Position numbers and translations under genes: made by a program. DNA of 64,000 nt from Toxoplasma gondii ME49 (Eukaryota; Apicomplexa; Conoidasida; Eucoccidiorida; Sarcocystidae), in contig NC_031477.1 of assembly GCF_000006565.2 (NCBI RefSeq), forward strand, positions 4,904,214 to 4,968,213, given 5' to 3'. Below the pieces are notes generated by a model, which had not been told where the DNA came from, did not search any database, and saw only the letters and a list, made by a program, of their open reading frames with translations. Shown in pieces: positions 12,528 to 25,099 of the stretch; positions within the stretch are counted from its first letter, which is position 1; every line of letters starts with the position of its first letter.

Positions 12528-15500
12528 CTGAAGAGACCACCAAGAGGAAGATGCACGCAAAGATGCTCAAAGTGTTCGTACAAGGTAGAAGGAGAAGTGA
12601 AACTTTATCCGCGTGAGTTTGTAAGAATACGGACGTAAGAGCATATATGTATCAGTACAGGCATGTACCTGCCTCCATGTGTACCAAGGGTGAATATACA
12701 TGCATATATATATATATATATATATATAGTTGGGAGCTCGATAGATATGCGTGCAGTTATTAATCGTGTAAACCAGCGTATGGAGCAGTAGATGCGCAGG
12801 AAACCTCTGCCGCATTTCTGGTCAAGGAGTATATATCATAGGCAGAAAACGGGCGGCGGCCTTCCCTCCCCCGGCGTTATGAACTCATGCTGTTTCGGCA
12901 TGTGTTCCGAAGCTAAATGAAGCCTGACTTTCCAGCATAAGCGGCCGGCTGACGACCCACCTTTTCTTTCGCATTTGCCACGACCGAAGAGACGACAAGC
13001 TGGTTGCACTCCTGAAGTGTTTTGTGCTGACGAACTTCGGAGGTCTTGAAGACACGAATCAGGTCGTTGGGGTCTCTTCCATTGAAAGCGATTTCGTAGG
13101 TGACGGAAAACAGTGGGAAAAGTCGCTCTACTTCGTAAGCGGCTATCACCTCGTAGACCTCTTTGGTCGTTAGAGTGCCCTGTATTCACAACGATGGGAT
13201 TTCGCACTTTTTTTTCGGAACTTTCTTGGAGCAGTCGCCCCATATCAATAAAGATTTCAACTCGTTTACCTTCTCATTGGTAAAACCTGCAGATTGTGTC
13301 GCTCTTGCCTAGTTATCCGGGTACTTCACGGACTGACTCAGGTGTCATGTATATCGATTTGACAGGAGACGCCGGTTATCTGGATGACTACTTGCAAATT
13401 AACAGTCTCTACCTGTATTTGTCTGTATTTTACAGTTACAGTGTGAAGAAACCTTCCGGTGACGTCGTCGCTGTGTTTCGACTTGTTTCTACAGTGGAGA
13501 TGAAGTGTCCTAGTAGGCCGTTTCTTACAGGCCAGTTGACCACGGATGTAATGCGATATTTCTCCACTTCCCTAGTCACAACTGTCCGAGAGTAATTACG
13601 TCTGAGCCACGCAGAAAGGAGATGGAGGGCGACCAACGTCCTGATGAATATGCTCCGAAGAAAGGCCGAGAGTAACACGGTGGCAGAAGCTGATTTGCGG
13701 CATTCATTTAATAGTGGCTGGGTGAAACCGTGCTACATACATTCGCTTGCATTATATTGTCCTTCGACCAATAAGCGTTGCTGCCTTTCCGTGAAAGGCC
13801 ACTGTTGGCAACTGTGGTTAGTTTCCCCTTATCCGTCTACCAGCAACCTTTCGCACTACGGCGCAGTCCTTGTTCAGCGTATGGTCCTAGGACCACACGA
13901 TGGCTCTCTTCCTTCATGTAAACATGGAGTGTAAACTACGTGGCGAATATTGGTAACCTGCGTATGTACACATATCCTTGCAGGTGTGATTATGCATCCA
14001 ATCAGAGGTTTCCTCTTGCTCCATGTGTGTAGATGCCGAAGACGCTGTTAAGTCAGATTGCATCGCCTTGTGGAAACTCGCTGCCACGCTCTAGTGATAG
14101 ACGCCGACGCAATGTATCTTGCTGGATCCGTCTGCCTCGTCCAATATCAGTGGCAGTTCGTCGAAATCCTCTGCAACGAGGGATGCTGTGTACGGCTTTC
14201 TCTTGCTCTATGTTTCATCCACGAGGACAATGTTCAAATCTATTTCTTCGCCAGAACGTGCACCTCCAACAACTGGGAGTTTTATGAATTTTTCGTACTT
14301 GTAGCTTCTGTCCTTTCAGCAAGTCAGCTTCAATCTGATCCCACGTTGCTTTTCCTCCGCGCCGCAAAAACTCAGCAGCGCACCGCGCATTGCGGCCGCC
14401 GAAGACAGTCGTAATCACGTCGGCGTATCCCGCACTGTCGAAGAATGTTTCCTGAAAGGAAATGAGAGTATCAGCCAACATTTGCGAGTACTTGAATTTC
14501 TTGATATTCTTAGAGCAAAATCGGGAAAAGTCGGCGAGGAAAGACGATACCAGCACAATATCAGCGAGGAGGCGGCTAGTTTTGCTTCGCGAAAGAAGCG
14601 TCACAATAGGCAATATGCACTCCTCGTTAGCTCACTCGCTCACGTATTTTGTTTGCCGCCGTTACTAATATCACGATGAAGAACTACCTGTGCCACTCTT
14701 TTCGTGATAAGAATACACATGAGCTACTGCGTTTGGTGGCCTACTTGTAAACGAAGAACACTTCAGTTGAAGAAAGTGGCAGATTCAGTAAGGTCAACTA
14801 CAAGTAAATCCGTTAATTCTCGGCACATGAAACAATTGATTACGACTAGGTAGGGGAACACGGAAGACGTATGCTATACATCAGCACCACATTCTGCTAA
14901 TAGAACTACAGGCTAACCCATAATGACTCTACACAACACGATGTCATTCTACACAGAACTTTACTCATGGAAAGAGACAACAGTACAGCTACAAACGAGA
15001 AAGCCACGATGTATTTGCGAAACTGACTCGTAGCCCATTTTGTCTCTTGCACTTTTCGGTAGATTTAGAAAGGCTCGTGCGCGCCCCGAACCTTCCAACT
15101 GATGAACTCGCAAGTACACAGCGCTCATCTCCGTGACAGGTCTCGCTCCAGAAACCGTCCACTCGTTCCTCCTGTTGACCTACTGCCATGATGTTGTCGA
15201 AGAATATCATAGCAAACTGCTTCATTTCCTCTACCCCGAGGCGAATGATCGCCGTTTTGGCATTGGTGCCCAGCCCCAAACCATCACAGAATCCTGCCGC
15301 AATTGCAATGACGTTTTTTACGGCACCGCAGACCTGTTAACGGGATACGGGGAAGAAATAGAAAAGAGAAAAGCCGTCTCTCACCAGATTTCCCGAGAAG
15401 TCTGGTTCCCTGGCTAGGTTCGAAATGCGTGCAGTCTTTTGCACCTTTTCAACACAGAAGCCAGGATACACGAGGCTTTCTCGGTTTCCTCCATGAGCGT

Positions 15501-18500
15501 GTGGGGTGCAGTTACAGAATCTGTACTCATTTGTACGCGGACGTAGTTACAGCACTGTGGGATGGGGGCGTTTCGTAGACGCTGCAGTATGTACATTCCG
15601 TGCGCATGGAATACTGAAACGTAGCCTGTGACAATGAAGTACGGAAATTACGCGAAACATCACCAGCGTGTCCTTCCCAAGAATCCATCCCTTTAGGAAG
15701 CTGAACGGCCTTCTCCGAAAGGCACGCGACAAAGTCGTATTTGAGCCTCATCTACAAGCATGCGCCGATGCACGAGGCAAATCAGTAACTGATTATCTAG
15801 ATAGCAAGTCGCGCGGGTCTCTCGTCCACCTGTAGCTCGTGTCTGTAGAATCTATCGTCTCCCTTGTGTTCTCAGTCTTCTAATTAGTCATCCACTCCGG
15901 CGGAGCCGTTATCAGAATTCGGGGACTAAACTGTTCAACGAGCACTTCCAGACAAGGCAAATGTGCGTGATATAGACTACAGCGTGCGTAAGAAGGAAAA
16001 GACAAACTGGGTTCCGAGTCACACGAAACGAGATCTGTGCACATATTTGTTCCTATCTAGAGATGACTGCGAATATCATGACTGACCCCAGCTATGTCTT
16101 CGTGGAGTGACAACACATGCGGGACAGTATCATGAGATGACACAGTGACCCCGGCCAGCCTCTAAGCTTCCCTTTTCTGCACAAACTGCTTTGTCACGAT
16201 GTTCTTTTCCTCGGCGGCCTACACACTCACCTGGACACCAGCAACGTCGGGTAAGGCATTAACCTTAAAGTACGGTGTATCAAACAGCTGCTGCCATATC
16301 AAGGCAGCGTCCGTCTCCTCAGGACTGTACCCGATTGTCGCCTCTGCAAACTCTTCACGTGCCACGTCATTGGCTACATTGGCTCCTGAAAGTGTTAATG
16401 AACACACGGACACGGTAAATTACGGTTATTTTGGGGTAGCCCATTAGAAAAGGATGATGTTGTGATTACCTAACGTCTCAAATACTGTACCAGCGTCAAG
16501 GATACACATTGGCAACCAGAGCTGGAATAGCTGTTTGTCTATCGGACTACCAGAAATTTGCAAAAGCCTACCAGAAGAAACGCACTCACATTCCACGTAT
16601 CACCAGGTACAGATATCAGTGCTCACAATATCACCGGAATTCCAGTTTGAAAGTGTCTGTCGTCTATAAAGTATCAGTACAAGCATATCTGGAATTGTGT
16701 CCCCTTGTTAATACACTTGTTCGTTAATTCACATGTGTATACTGTGTGAAGTTATACCCACCTATCTAAAAGCAGTGTCAACAAAAGAAAGCGATAAACT
16801 GCATATATGTTATGCGCACGCGGAAAATGTACAATGTACATTGACAGATGTAGCTACGCATGTATACGTATGGGCATGGATATGGAGAGCATGTAAGCGT
16901 ACGAGAATGGATATGAAGCGACATAATCCTAAAAGCGTATAATCAGAAATTTCTGTACAGTAACTCTCAGTGCGTTCAGGCAAAGCCTTGTGCCACGTCA
17001 CACGATTCCGTTTTTATCCCCATACATTGTCGGGACAGCCACTTAAATAGCATGTGGCTAGCGTTGAAAACTATGTAGTTCTTTATATCCATTCGTGTCC
17101 CTTACCGGAGAGGACGCAGCAGTCAACGATATCAAGTTTTGTTTTGAAAATATCAGAGAACAGAGTTGGTTTCCCGTTTTCAACGTGTAGACCCTTGAGC
17201 AACGTGATGGCCCTCGCGTGACCTGGGACGACTCTTGCTTCTGCCAACTGCTCGCAGACTTTCTGCAGAAAGAACGTTGCCAACACGACAGTGTCAAAAA
17301 CTATCTGCTTAAATTGCTATCACTTTTCTCACGTCTCGTCTTGGTCTAAGAGAACAACACGAAATAGTTCCTGGAGATCGGCAAGAATTTTTTGAGGGCG
17401 GTTGGATTCCTTTCGTTTCACGTTTTGAAAAAAGATCCCTTCACTCCGCCAACAACAATAAAGTGCGAGCGTTTATGGAAATCGAAAGAATGCAATAATG
17501 AATGTGAACAAACTGCAGCTGTTTTCACACCAAAAAGGAATCCCGCAAGCGTTCCTCTGACAAATCATGCAAAGTTGAAATGAAAATGTTCCTTCCATGT
17601 GGGGAAAGGCATCAAGCTCCGTCAGTGGTTCCGTATTAGTGTATGGGCATTGTTTGCAGGCGTATGTCTCCCCCTTCGCCAACGTTGTTGTTAGAGCCAT
17701 CCGTGCCCACTTGAACTGAACTACTTATACAATAAAGCATGTACAGCTCTAGTCCCCTGCGGGCTGTAACTGGCATGACACCTGATCGTCGCCGTGGAAT
17801 GGCTACGTTTTTTTCACATGACGAATGATGTGTTGAGTGGTTTTCACAATGGAAAGGCCGTGCATTGGTTGCCTAAGCAGACGTCACAAAACGTCTCAGC
17901 AATGCCTGTTCCTCATACAAGGCCTGCAAACACATTTTCTTTATCACAACTACTCGGCAGTTGAAAAACCAACACAGCAAACGGTAATGAATAGCAAAAA
18001 CGGTTATTCTTTTTCGCGGAAAGCCCTCGGTAGACTTGTATAATTTGCCAAAACTGGAGGAGTGTCTTAGCTCTACGCTACTTGAACATGCCGCACTTAA
18101 AGTTGTCTCACCGTAGCGAATTGATGAGGCATGATAAAAATCAGCAGATCCGAATCTCTGCATGCTTCGACCACGTCGGGCAAAGCGACCAAATTCTCTG
18201 GCAGTTTATGACCCGGCAAATACTTTCTGTTCTCGTGAGTCTTATTGATAATGTCGGTAAGCTTCTCTCCGTCGACCATTTCCTCATACACCCACATGCG
18301 GACCTGTTTTAAAGACATCCAGTTCCTCAAACCCGAGCTACACGGAAGAGCCACCATGAACCATATCTTGGTTTCCATGAAAACAAAGAGCGGTCACCTT
18401 TTTTTAAAAGCCTGTCAGCCCACGCTCTTTCTCAAACTGATTTCAAGCAAAGCAAGGGTTCGATTTAATGGTGTCGCCTCACCATTTTTTGACACCTTCA

Positions 18501-19838
18501 ATTTTCAGATATTTCAAAGTAACTCCCAAAATTCTGTGTGGGGGATTATACTATATAAAAGGTTATACATGCATGTCTTTGGTCCGCATGAAGTGGCACT
18601 ATGCCGGATTTTGAGAAGCTACCATGTTATGCAAATTCTCTTCCGTGTGGTTACCACCGTCGATGGAGTTAGATTTCTAGGGTGACCGAAAATTTCCTAC
18701 GGCTATCAAAGCCGTTCAAGGAAATAACTGCCTTTAGAGAGAAGACCCCCATGCTCCACGTCCCATTCTCTTATATGAGAAATACAAACGCTAAACGGTC
18801 TGACTGGGGGAAGATGTGCAGCTGTCGGGCTCTAGTCTCTACGTCGACATTCGCAAAAGCCGTCGCACACGAACATTTCACTTATGTGTATGTCCTTGTC
18901 TACGTCTCTTGCGGTAAATTAGCAATTTCAACGTCTACGTCGATCAGTCACCGGATCTGTAGGCGGATGTTGCTTTAGAATGTTCGTCTCTATACGCGTA
19001 CATTCGTCGTTCGCACTTACTTCATTGTGAAAAACGTATGACTTTTGTGCGTTCAGTGCGACAATCTTAGCAATGACGCTCCCCCAGTTTCCACTGCCTA
19101 CGACGGACACCTGGGACGGACAAAATGAGAGCACAACGAATGTTACCCTTTTCTGATTAAGACCACCGTGGCAATCTGCACTTGCGTCATGACGAAAACT
19201 GCAAAGCGGAACTGTGGCTGAGACGTTGAGACTCGCCATTCTCTGCAAAGACACCCTACTTCATCCGAACGTCATTCTCGACTGGCTAGTGACACGAACT
19301 CCCGATGAGACGGCAAAAAAGATCAGGAATGAAAAGACAGCGAAAAAATGAACAGTTGCCCTATAGAGAGGGGAAGCAGGAGATACAGCGAAGGAGACAG
19401 AGAGCGAGTCGGAGCAAGCCAGAGATGTAGAAAGACAGATAGACATATACGTGATGAAGGTTGTCTGTCCATCAGAAAAGACTATCACTGGCGTTTCGTA
19501 GACACGCTACAGACAGTAATTTGCCTTCGTTGTGCAGTCCAACATAATCCTGGCTTGTGTCCATTAAGAAAGCATCAGTACACGCAAAATAGCCACTTGA
19601 CTGAAGGCTTCTACAATGTTCTGCAGAGAGCGGTAGTTGTTTCTTCAAGCAGCACTCAGTGCCGGCCCCTGTAAGTTTAGGGAAAGTAACAGTTTTTAAC
19701 TAAGAGATCAATTATAATCTCTTTACCATGAACATTTAAGAAGTAAAGTGTTGACATCGTTTTTAACCAGCGAATATATCCTACCTTAAGAGGGCCGCTC
19801 TGAAGTACTTGGAAGAGGGAAGGACGTCGTGGCTCCAT
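12150..19838 (-). CDS. GPDH: NAD-dependent glycerol-3-phosphate dehydrogenase, nine exons, 515 aa
   Basis: This enzyme interconverts dihydroxyacetone phosphate and sn-glycerol-3-phosphate with NADH, feeding glycerolipid synthesis and redox balance. Complement exons: 19785-19838, 19021-19110, 18112-18303, 17106-17262, 16231-16385, 15184-15333, 14299-14451, 12961-13179 and 12150-12527. Every junction has consensus splice sites and matching phase. The Rossmann motif GSGNWG is at residues 23-28. The family signature around GAVKN carries Lys222, and the likely catalytic set also includes Lys135 (in LLKG), Asp277 (in GYADVITT), Arg286 and Asn287 (GGRN). These correspond to the known active-site residues of eukaryotic GPD1. 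The core ends near residue 390 (animal enzymes are about 350 aa). Residues 391-515, from the last exon, are an extra tail rich in Gln and His. Exon 1 codes for only 18 residues; no targeting signal is obvious, so a cytosolic location is likely but not shown. Confidence 0.93.
12704..12728. repeat. (TA)n microsatellite inside a GPDH intron
   Basis: A run of about twelve TA units in the last intron of GPDH (12528-12960). No coding role. Confidence 0.85.
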
Positions 19839-22234
19839 CTTGTGAACCCGTTACTCTATACGTCTATTTTTTCGCGCAAACATCAATGAATCAGACAAAG
19901 CCTTAACTTTTTGATAGTCCATATAGGTGAGGAAATCACGTTGTATCTCCCAAACAAACAGCTCCCCTGACAGAACGGGGACGCGCTTCCACTTAGCGGT
20001 TGGAGCGCCAGCGACTCTGAAATCGTGACTACGATTAGGACTACCCCTATCGTTACACCCCTCAACAATCACATATTACTCGAGGAAATGTTGTCAGTGC
20101 GAATTGAACACTTCACTGTTAGATGAAAACGGAAATTTGAACCTCACCGGAACTTACTGTAGCCCTAATGAAACGCCTCCAACTACAAGGTGGTGAACCA
20201 TTCTTACCTCCTGAAGAGTAAGATCCGTGAGAGAAGAATGTTGCGACTCTCTCCCCGCATTTTCGGGGAGCTAACTGCGTTAGAAGAAACATGACCGTTG
20301 GCCGGTGTAACACGGATTTTTGATTTTTGCGGCACTGAGCTACTATTTTTGGCGGGAACGGAGAACCTCTTTTTTTTGCTGTTCAAAAAACGCAATACGG
20401 TTCTTCGCTCGTGCAGCTGCTAAGCACACAAGCCTGTATGTGAAACTTCGATAAAATAAGACGTCCTCTACGACTTCTCAGAGACGAATATAAATAAACA
20501 CTAACAACGCCCCCATCGTATCCGTGATCAAAAAACCTAAATCATAAGTCTGATATTTTCGCTCCTCCACCTCCCAAAAGGAAAGCACCTTCTAACTCAG
20601 GCTGATGCCTTTGAAGCTGTTTTATACCTTTACTCTAAATGTGCTTATCGTCAACATTCTGACATGGTGGCGAAAACCGGTGTGGATGAAGGAAATACCA
20701 CAAACAACCTCTAGACTCAAGAGGGATTCGTGTAAGAAGGCGCCAGATCTAAACAAAGTTTTTTTTGTTAGTGTGTAGATCGCTCAGTAAATATATATTA
20801 TCCGCAATATCCTTCACTAGTGGTTTGTGGAAAAAACGAATATCAAACCAATGAAAGGTATTCGAGACAAATTTAGCGCATGGGTGAATTTTTTGTAGAA
20901 GGAAAAAGAAGCAAGAGAAAACCTCAGCAGTCGCAGTGTTGCCACGCGCGGATTGCTTGTCCACCGTTCCCCTGGAGGAGGCTACATGATCAATCTCCCT
21001 TGTTTCACGCCGAAACTACATAGAACGATCACCTTTTTATGTTCAGAAAACAGGCCATTCTGCGATAGTACGTGAATCGTCAGGGGGAAGCAAAGAACTA
21101 AATGTTATCAGAACGTTTAAGACAACTGGAATGTATCACTGCGGCTTCGAGACCTGACGCATTAAGAATCAATCTGTCTCTCGATGGGTCGACAGTGAAT
21201 AGCAATTCCTTATCTTAGACCATCCACCGCATGATGAAACTTTTGTGAATTCAATTCACAGTTGGTTGTAAACGGCGTCTGAACCATATGAATAGCGATG
21301 TACACTTTGGCATGACTTAACAACCAATACGGGGCGGATATTTTAAATGTGTTCGCCACAAAAATGAATCCGTGAGAGTTGATCATAACGTAGCAGCAAC
21401 ATTACGTGCACCAGCAATGTCTGCCGTTGAAACCTAAAACGCACTCAATCACCGAGTGGCGTTAATACCCGTCTTACAGAAGTGCCTTGCTCTCTGCTTG
21501 AAAATAATAGTATTGATGCACCGGATTGTTTACGGTTATCACGGTAGGAACTTGATCGGACGTACATCGAAAGATCAACGGTGACAGCGACATGGGTGCC
21601 AGAATCAATTCCGCTTCACCATCCGCTCTACGGCAATGTATGGCTTCGTTCCGTCGTCTCGGTTCTGAACACAGCGTATCCTCTGACTTTTTTGCTAAGC
21701 CATTTTACTCGAGTATTGCACTGTTCTCTCTAGACCGTCGTTAAACATTTCCGCTACTCTGTTTGTTCTCATATGTCTACCAGAAAAGTTGTAGGAAAGA
21801 CGCGCTGCAAAGGCACAACGTAGCGGAACAACAGTACCAACGTACATGATTTCTGTGGTAACCTGCTCCCCCACGACCGTTCTTATGCGACAGCAACCAA
21901 CGTGTCAGAGTAACGAGTAACACACAGTTGAGCATAACTCAATATGCTCATTGAACCGCCATAAACGGCAACCGCCACGACAGTGAGGAAAAAACCCCAA
22001 TGCGTATGACACGGTACAACCCTGCAAATGTCGAGGAAAGCAAAGAGGCGACGAAAAAAACTGCATACGGCAGATCAACAGATAATCGCTTCCGCAACCA
22101 GAATCCGCTGAAAACTCTGTGCCTGATTTGCAACGCAAAAGGCGAGAAATCACTTGGCTGCTAGACTCATGTGCCGAATTCCTTTCAGCGGCCCTTGACC
22201 CCAAGAATGACTGTCCGCGTTTTCCATACAATCG
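19839..22234. other. GPDH upstream region and AT-rich spacer
   Basis: This contains the GPDH promoter and 5' UTR (minus-strand start at 19838) and then AT-rich sequence with only short, unconvincing frames to about 22.2 kb. The frame at complement 19851-20072 has protein-like composition. I found no in-phase join to exon 1 of GPDH, whose own ATG at 19838 gives a complete product. Confidence 0.5.
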
Positions 22235-22387
22235 TCAGTTGATGACAATTTTCTGGAATAAGCTCGTCGGATCCAGAGTCAACTCTCCCGTGTAGGCCAG
22301 GCCAACAACGAAGAGTGCAGGAATGACGCCGTAGTGAAAAAGGGGTTGAATGGTGCGATCCCATTGCCGCCCCAGCCAACCGTACGC
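22235..22387 (-). CDS. Putative C-terminal exon of a Tom7-like outer-membrane translocase subunit
   Basis: Reading complement from 22387 (acceptor TAG) to TGA at 22235-22237 gives 50 residues: a polar lead, then FHYGVIPALFVVGL and a Glu/Asp/Pro-containing tail ending in N. A basic or polar N-terminal part followed by a single short helix of the form F-x-Y-G-x-I-P-x-(hydrophobic)-G-L is the hallmark of Tom7, a small tail-anchored subunit of the mitochondrial protein import pore (TOM complex). Total length would fit with one short upstream exon. A candidate is the lysine-rich segment near complement 22671-22732, which ends at a strong GTGAGTG donor, but its phase (2) does not match this acceptor (0). 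The start of the gene is therefore unresolved. Identity is inference from pattern only. Confidence 0.4.
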   Translation of the reverse strand, partial: AYGWLGRQWDRTIQPLFHYGVIPALFVVGLAYTGELTLDPTSLFQKIVIN

Positions 22388-23876
22388 CTACCGAAACCAC
22401 CACACACGAAAACTCAGCGCGTTACCATCACAAATGATGCGGTACATTTGTTTGTGGATACGGTCGGTCACGTGTTGAAGTTATGTTAATGCACGGCTAA
22501 GGCCGATCACCGCGTGCAGTTCAAACAAGCATATTCCCTGTAACATTGAGCAATATGTTCTGTGGCCTGATGCTGTGTATTTAGACGCAGCACGTATTGT
22601 TGAGAAATGCAGTAGAATCGACGACGCGTATGTTCTCGAAACACAGAAGCATGATGCGTCACTCACTTGTCGGCAAGAGACGCAGCTTCTTTTGCTGACA
22701 CTTTGCCCTTCACACTGCGATAAACGACGCCTCCAGTGATGTGTAAGCAAATGAATCAGGCGTGAAACACAAAAAGCGCAAACGATATCATACGCCAAAG
22801 GCATGCGTAATCCAGTGTCGACCCTCATATACTACACAGAATTTGAGTGGTGCGAAACCGACCGCGCGACAGTGGTTCACATTTCTACTGAAATCGCGTC
22901 AGTCGCACACTAAAAACTATACAAAAAACGCCTCCCAACATTCACTGCTTCTTTTTGGTGAATGGAGCATCTCAAGCTCCTTACGCTTACCGCGTCAACG
23001 GTCGTGAAACAATGACTCAAAACCTGGCCCATTTTGCCTCTTCGACGGATGCGCACAAAATCAGGACGTGATGGCTGCTTGAACTGCAGTCGTCTCAAAA
23101 AAACACTCAAAAAGTATGGATAGTGTCTTTTTCTGTGGATGGTCTCGAAGGCATTCCGTCCACCCATATAACGAAACGTCAGCAGATTCCACCGACGTTT
23201 ACACCAGGCAGGTGGACAGCATTCGTCTGAAAAGGACCGCGGAAGAACAGCTGCAAGTCCACCAACTGACTAAATGAACAACTCCCAAATTCTGATAATG
23301 GATTGGAAAAGTTGACACACACAGGCGACGCAAATTCCTTTTCTGAATAATGACTAGCAACGACCGAACACACCAACTGCGGGGTACGCCCTGCGATACA
23401 GTAGGCAGAAAACACCCAGAGACCCCTCGTTCACATGAAAAAAACGAAGCGCCGAAGTACGTTTTCTACTGCAGCGCAAATACAGATCGCAAATCGAAAA
23501 ACGCGGTTGCAGCTCTGCATCAGCTACACGAAATCCGCCAAAACAGCAAGCAACGGTATCGTCCCGAGGGGGCACTGCAACAGTAACGAACTGAGCCTCA
23601 CAAAGGAGAACCGGCACAACACGCACAAAATTTCGGCTGTACGTCGTTGTGAGAACTGAATTCGTAATGAAACGGCACCGCGCTGTGAAGAAGCGAACAT
23701 AGCGGCACTTGGCATCACGGGGTGAGACCGTATCAAACTCCGTCTCCAGTTGCTCTTTCGAGAGCACAGATTACGGAAATGAGCATAACAGATAAAAGAG
23801 AGAATTTCCTGAAAAAACGGCCCTTTAGCTGAGCATCTCTCTTGGAGTACGTTTTTACAGCTGAGCCCCACAAGTG
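22388..23876. other. Unassigned sequence with overlapping frames
   Basis: Open frames on both strands occur here (notably complement 23354-23767, which has protein-like composition), but I could not link any by matching splice phases to a start or stop. It may hold exons of the Tom7-like gene or of the minus-strand genes to the right, or be non-coding. Confidence 0.35.
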
Positions 23877-24217
23877 CTAGAAGGCGAGACAAACGGTTGA
23901 TAGCAAGGGACCGGGGCTGGCGCATTTGAAGTTTATCATGGAAGACGATTCGCATGCACCCGGAGCATGCAACGGCATTTCTGGGGAGGTGGGCATAAAT
24001 GTGATGCTATATAACCCGCAGCCTGAAATGGTTACATTTGGGTCACCAGCAACAGAAGTGAATGATGACCGAACGCCGTTTCCCATTAAGCTTGTGGGTT
24101 TGCACGTAGGGCCGGCAGTGTAGTGCTTCCACAAATTGCTGTTGGGGAAGGATGACACGGCGGCGGCGAGAGAGCAGCCGTCAAAGGCAGCGCCCAGCAT
24201 CTGGCCGCGACTACTAC
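23877..24217 (-). CDS. Unassigned open segment, possible exon (about 115 codons)
   Basis: The complement strand is open from an acceptor-like TACAG near 24217 (first ATG at 24200) to a stop at 23877. The product is Ser/Gly/Pro/Cys-rich (several cysteines, a VTISGCGLYSITF block) and looks like an extracellular or secreted protein fragment. The plus strand is also open across 23926-24123 with similarly plausible composition, so the coding strand is uncertain. I do not recognise a family. Confidence 0.3.
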
Positions 24218-25099
24218 CTGTATTCTAGCAAGAAACACGCCCGGTTTTCCCTCTAGTCATATGTCATGCCGCGAACGGCGGTTACAGCTCCTTTTCTGTG
24301 TGCACGTTCAGCCACAAACACGGAAGCGGCACCTTCTACGGTTCCGCTTCCAGTTCTTGCTCGGGTACCGCAACTGTCTTGGGCTGAGTTTCATGCGGCG
24401 TAAGGCTCTCTCCCCATCGCGTGACACTTTGCAGTAACTAAGCGTGTTATTTGGCCTTTTTCCTGTTTATGGAAACCATGGAATATTTGGCGGCATAACT
24501 TTCTTGGCAATAATGTTGGTGAGCATGCACGGGTGGGATCTGGCACTCCCTGTCTCAACCGCTGGTGAAGTTGACTTTGCCGGGATTCAGGGTGACATCA
24601 GCAGACACTGCAACAATTTTCCCGTTCGCGCTACCCTGAAAAGAGAAATCCATGGAGGCATGCAAGTGTAGATCGATATAGCATATAACAGACCCGTGCT
24701 ACCGGACTGTCTAGAAAATCCCGGGTAATTATTGGTTGTGTTGGATTTCTGGAACCCTTCAGACACGAAGGCGACACTACCAGCTCATCGCGATTCTATC
24801 GTTTTCATGTACGCTTGTACTGGGAAATCGAAAGGAAATTCATCACAGATTCGTTTGTCCAAAAAATGTGTCTGCGTCAATGCATTCCTTCTGAAATATC
24901 TCTCGTGTCAGATTGATATTAGCAAGCTCAGCAATCACATGTATGCGGTCTTGATGGTTTCAGAAAAGGAAACAGATAGAAGTGAAGAATGGACACTGGC
25001 ACATTTTTCGCCTTTTCCCTCAATCAGTTCAGCTTTCTCTTTTCTTGTGAGGAATGTCGAACGGGTATTTCTAAAAAGCACAAGCGAATATCTCCAGAG
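24218..25099. other. No gene identified
   Basis: Plus-strand frames at 24444-24671 and 24732-25103 are open but have no supporting splice or start context, and I recognise nothing in them. The region probably includes the 3' flank of the secreted-protein gene at 25100-26143. Confidence 0.4.

Noticed and set aside
19021..19239. An unspliced GPDH start at the ATG at complement 19239, giving a 43-residue lead before VSVVGSG
   Set aside because: A clear acceptor (CCGTCCCAG) precedes VSVVGSG, and a short upstream exon at 19785-19838 with ATG, a GTAGGA donor and matching phase ends SGPLK, which leads naturally into the Rossmann strand.
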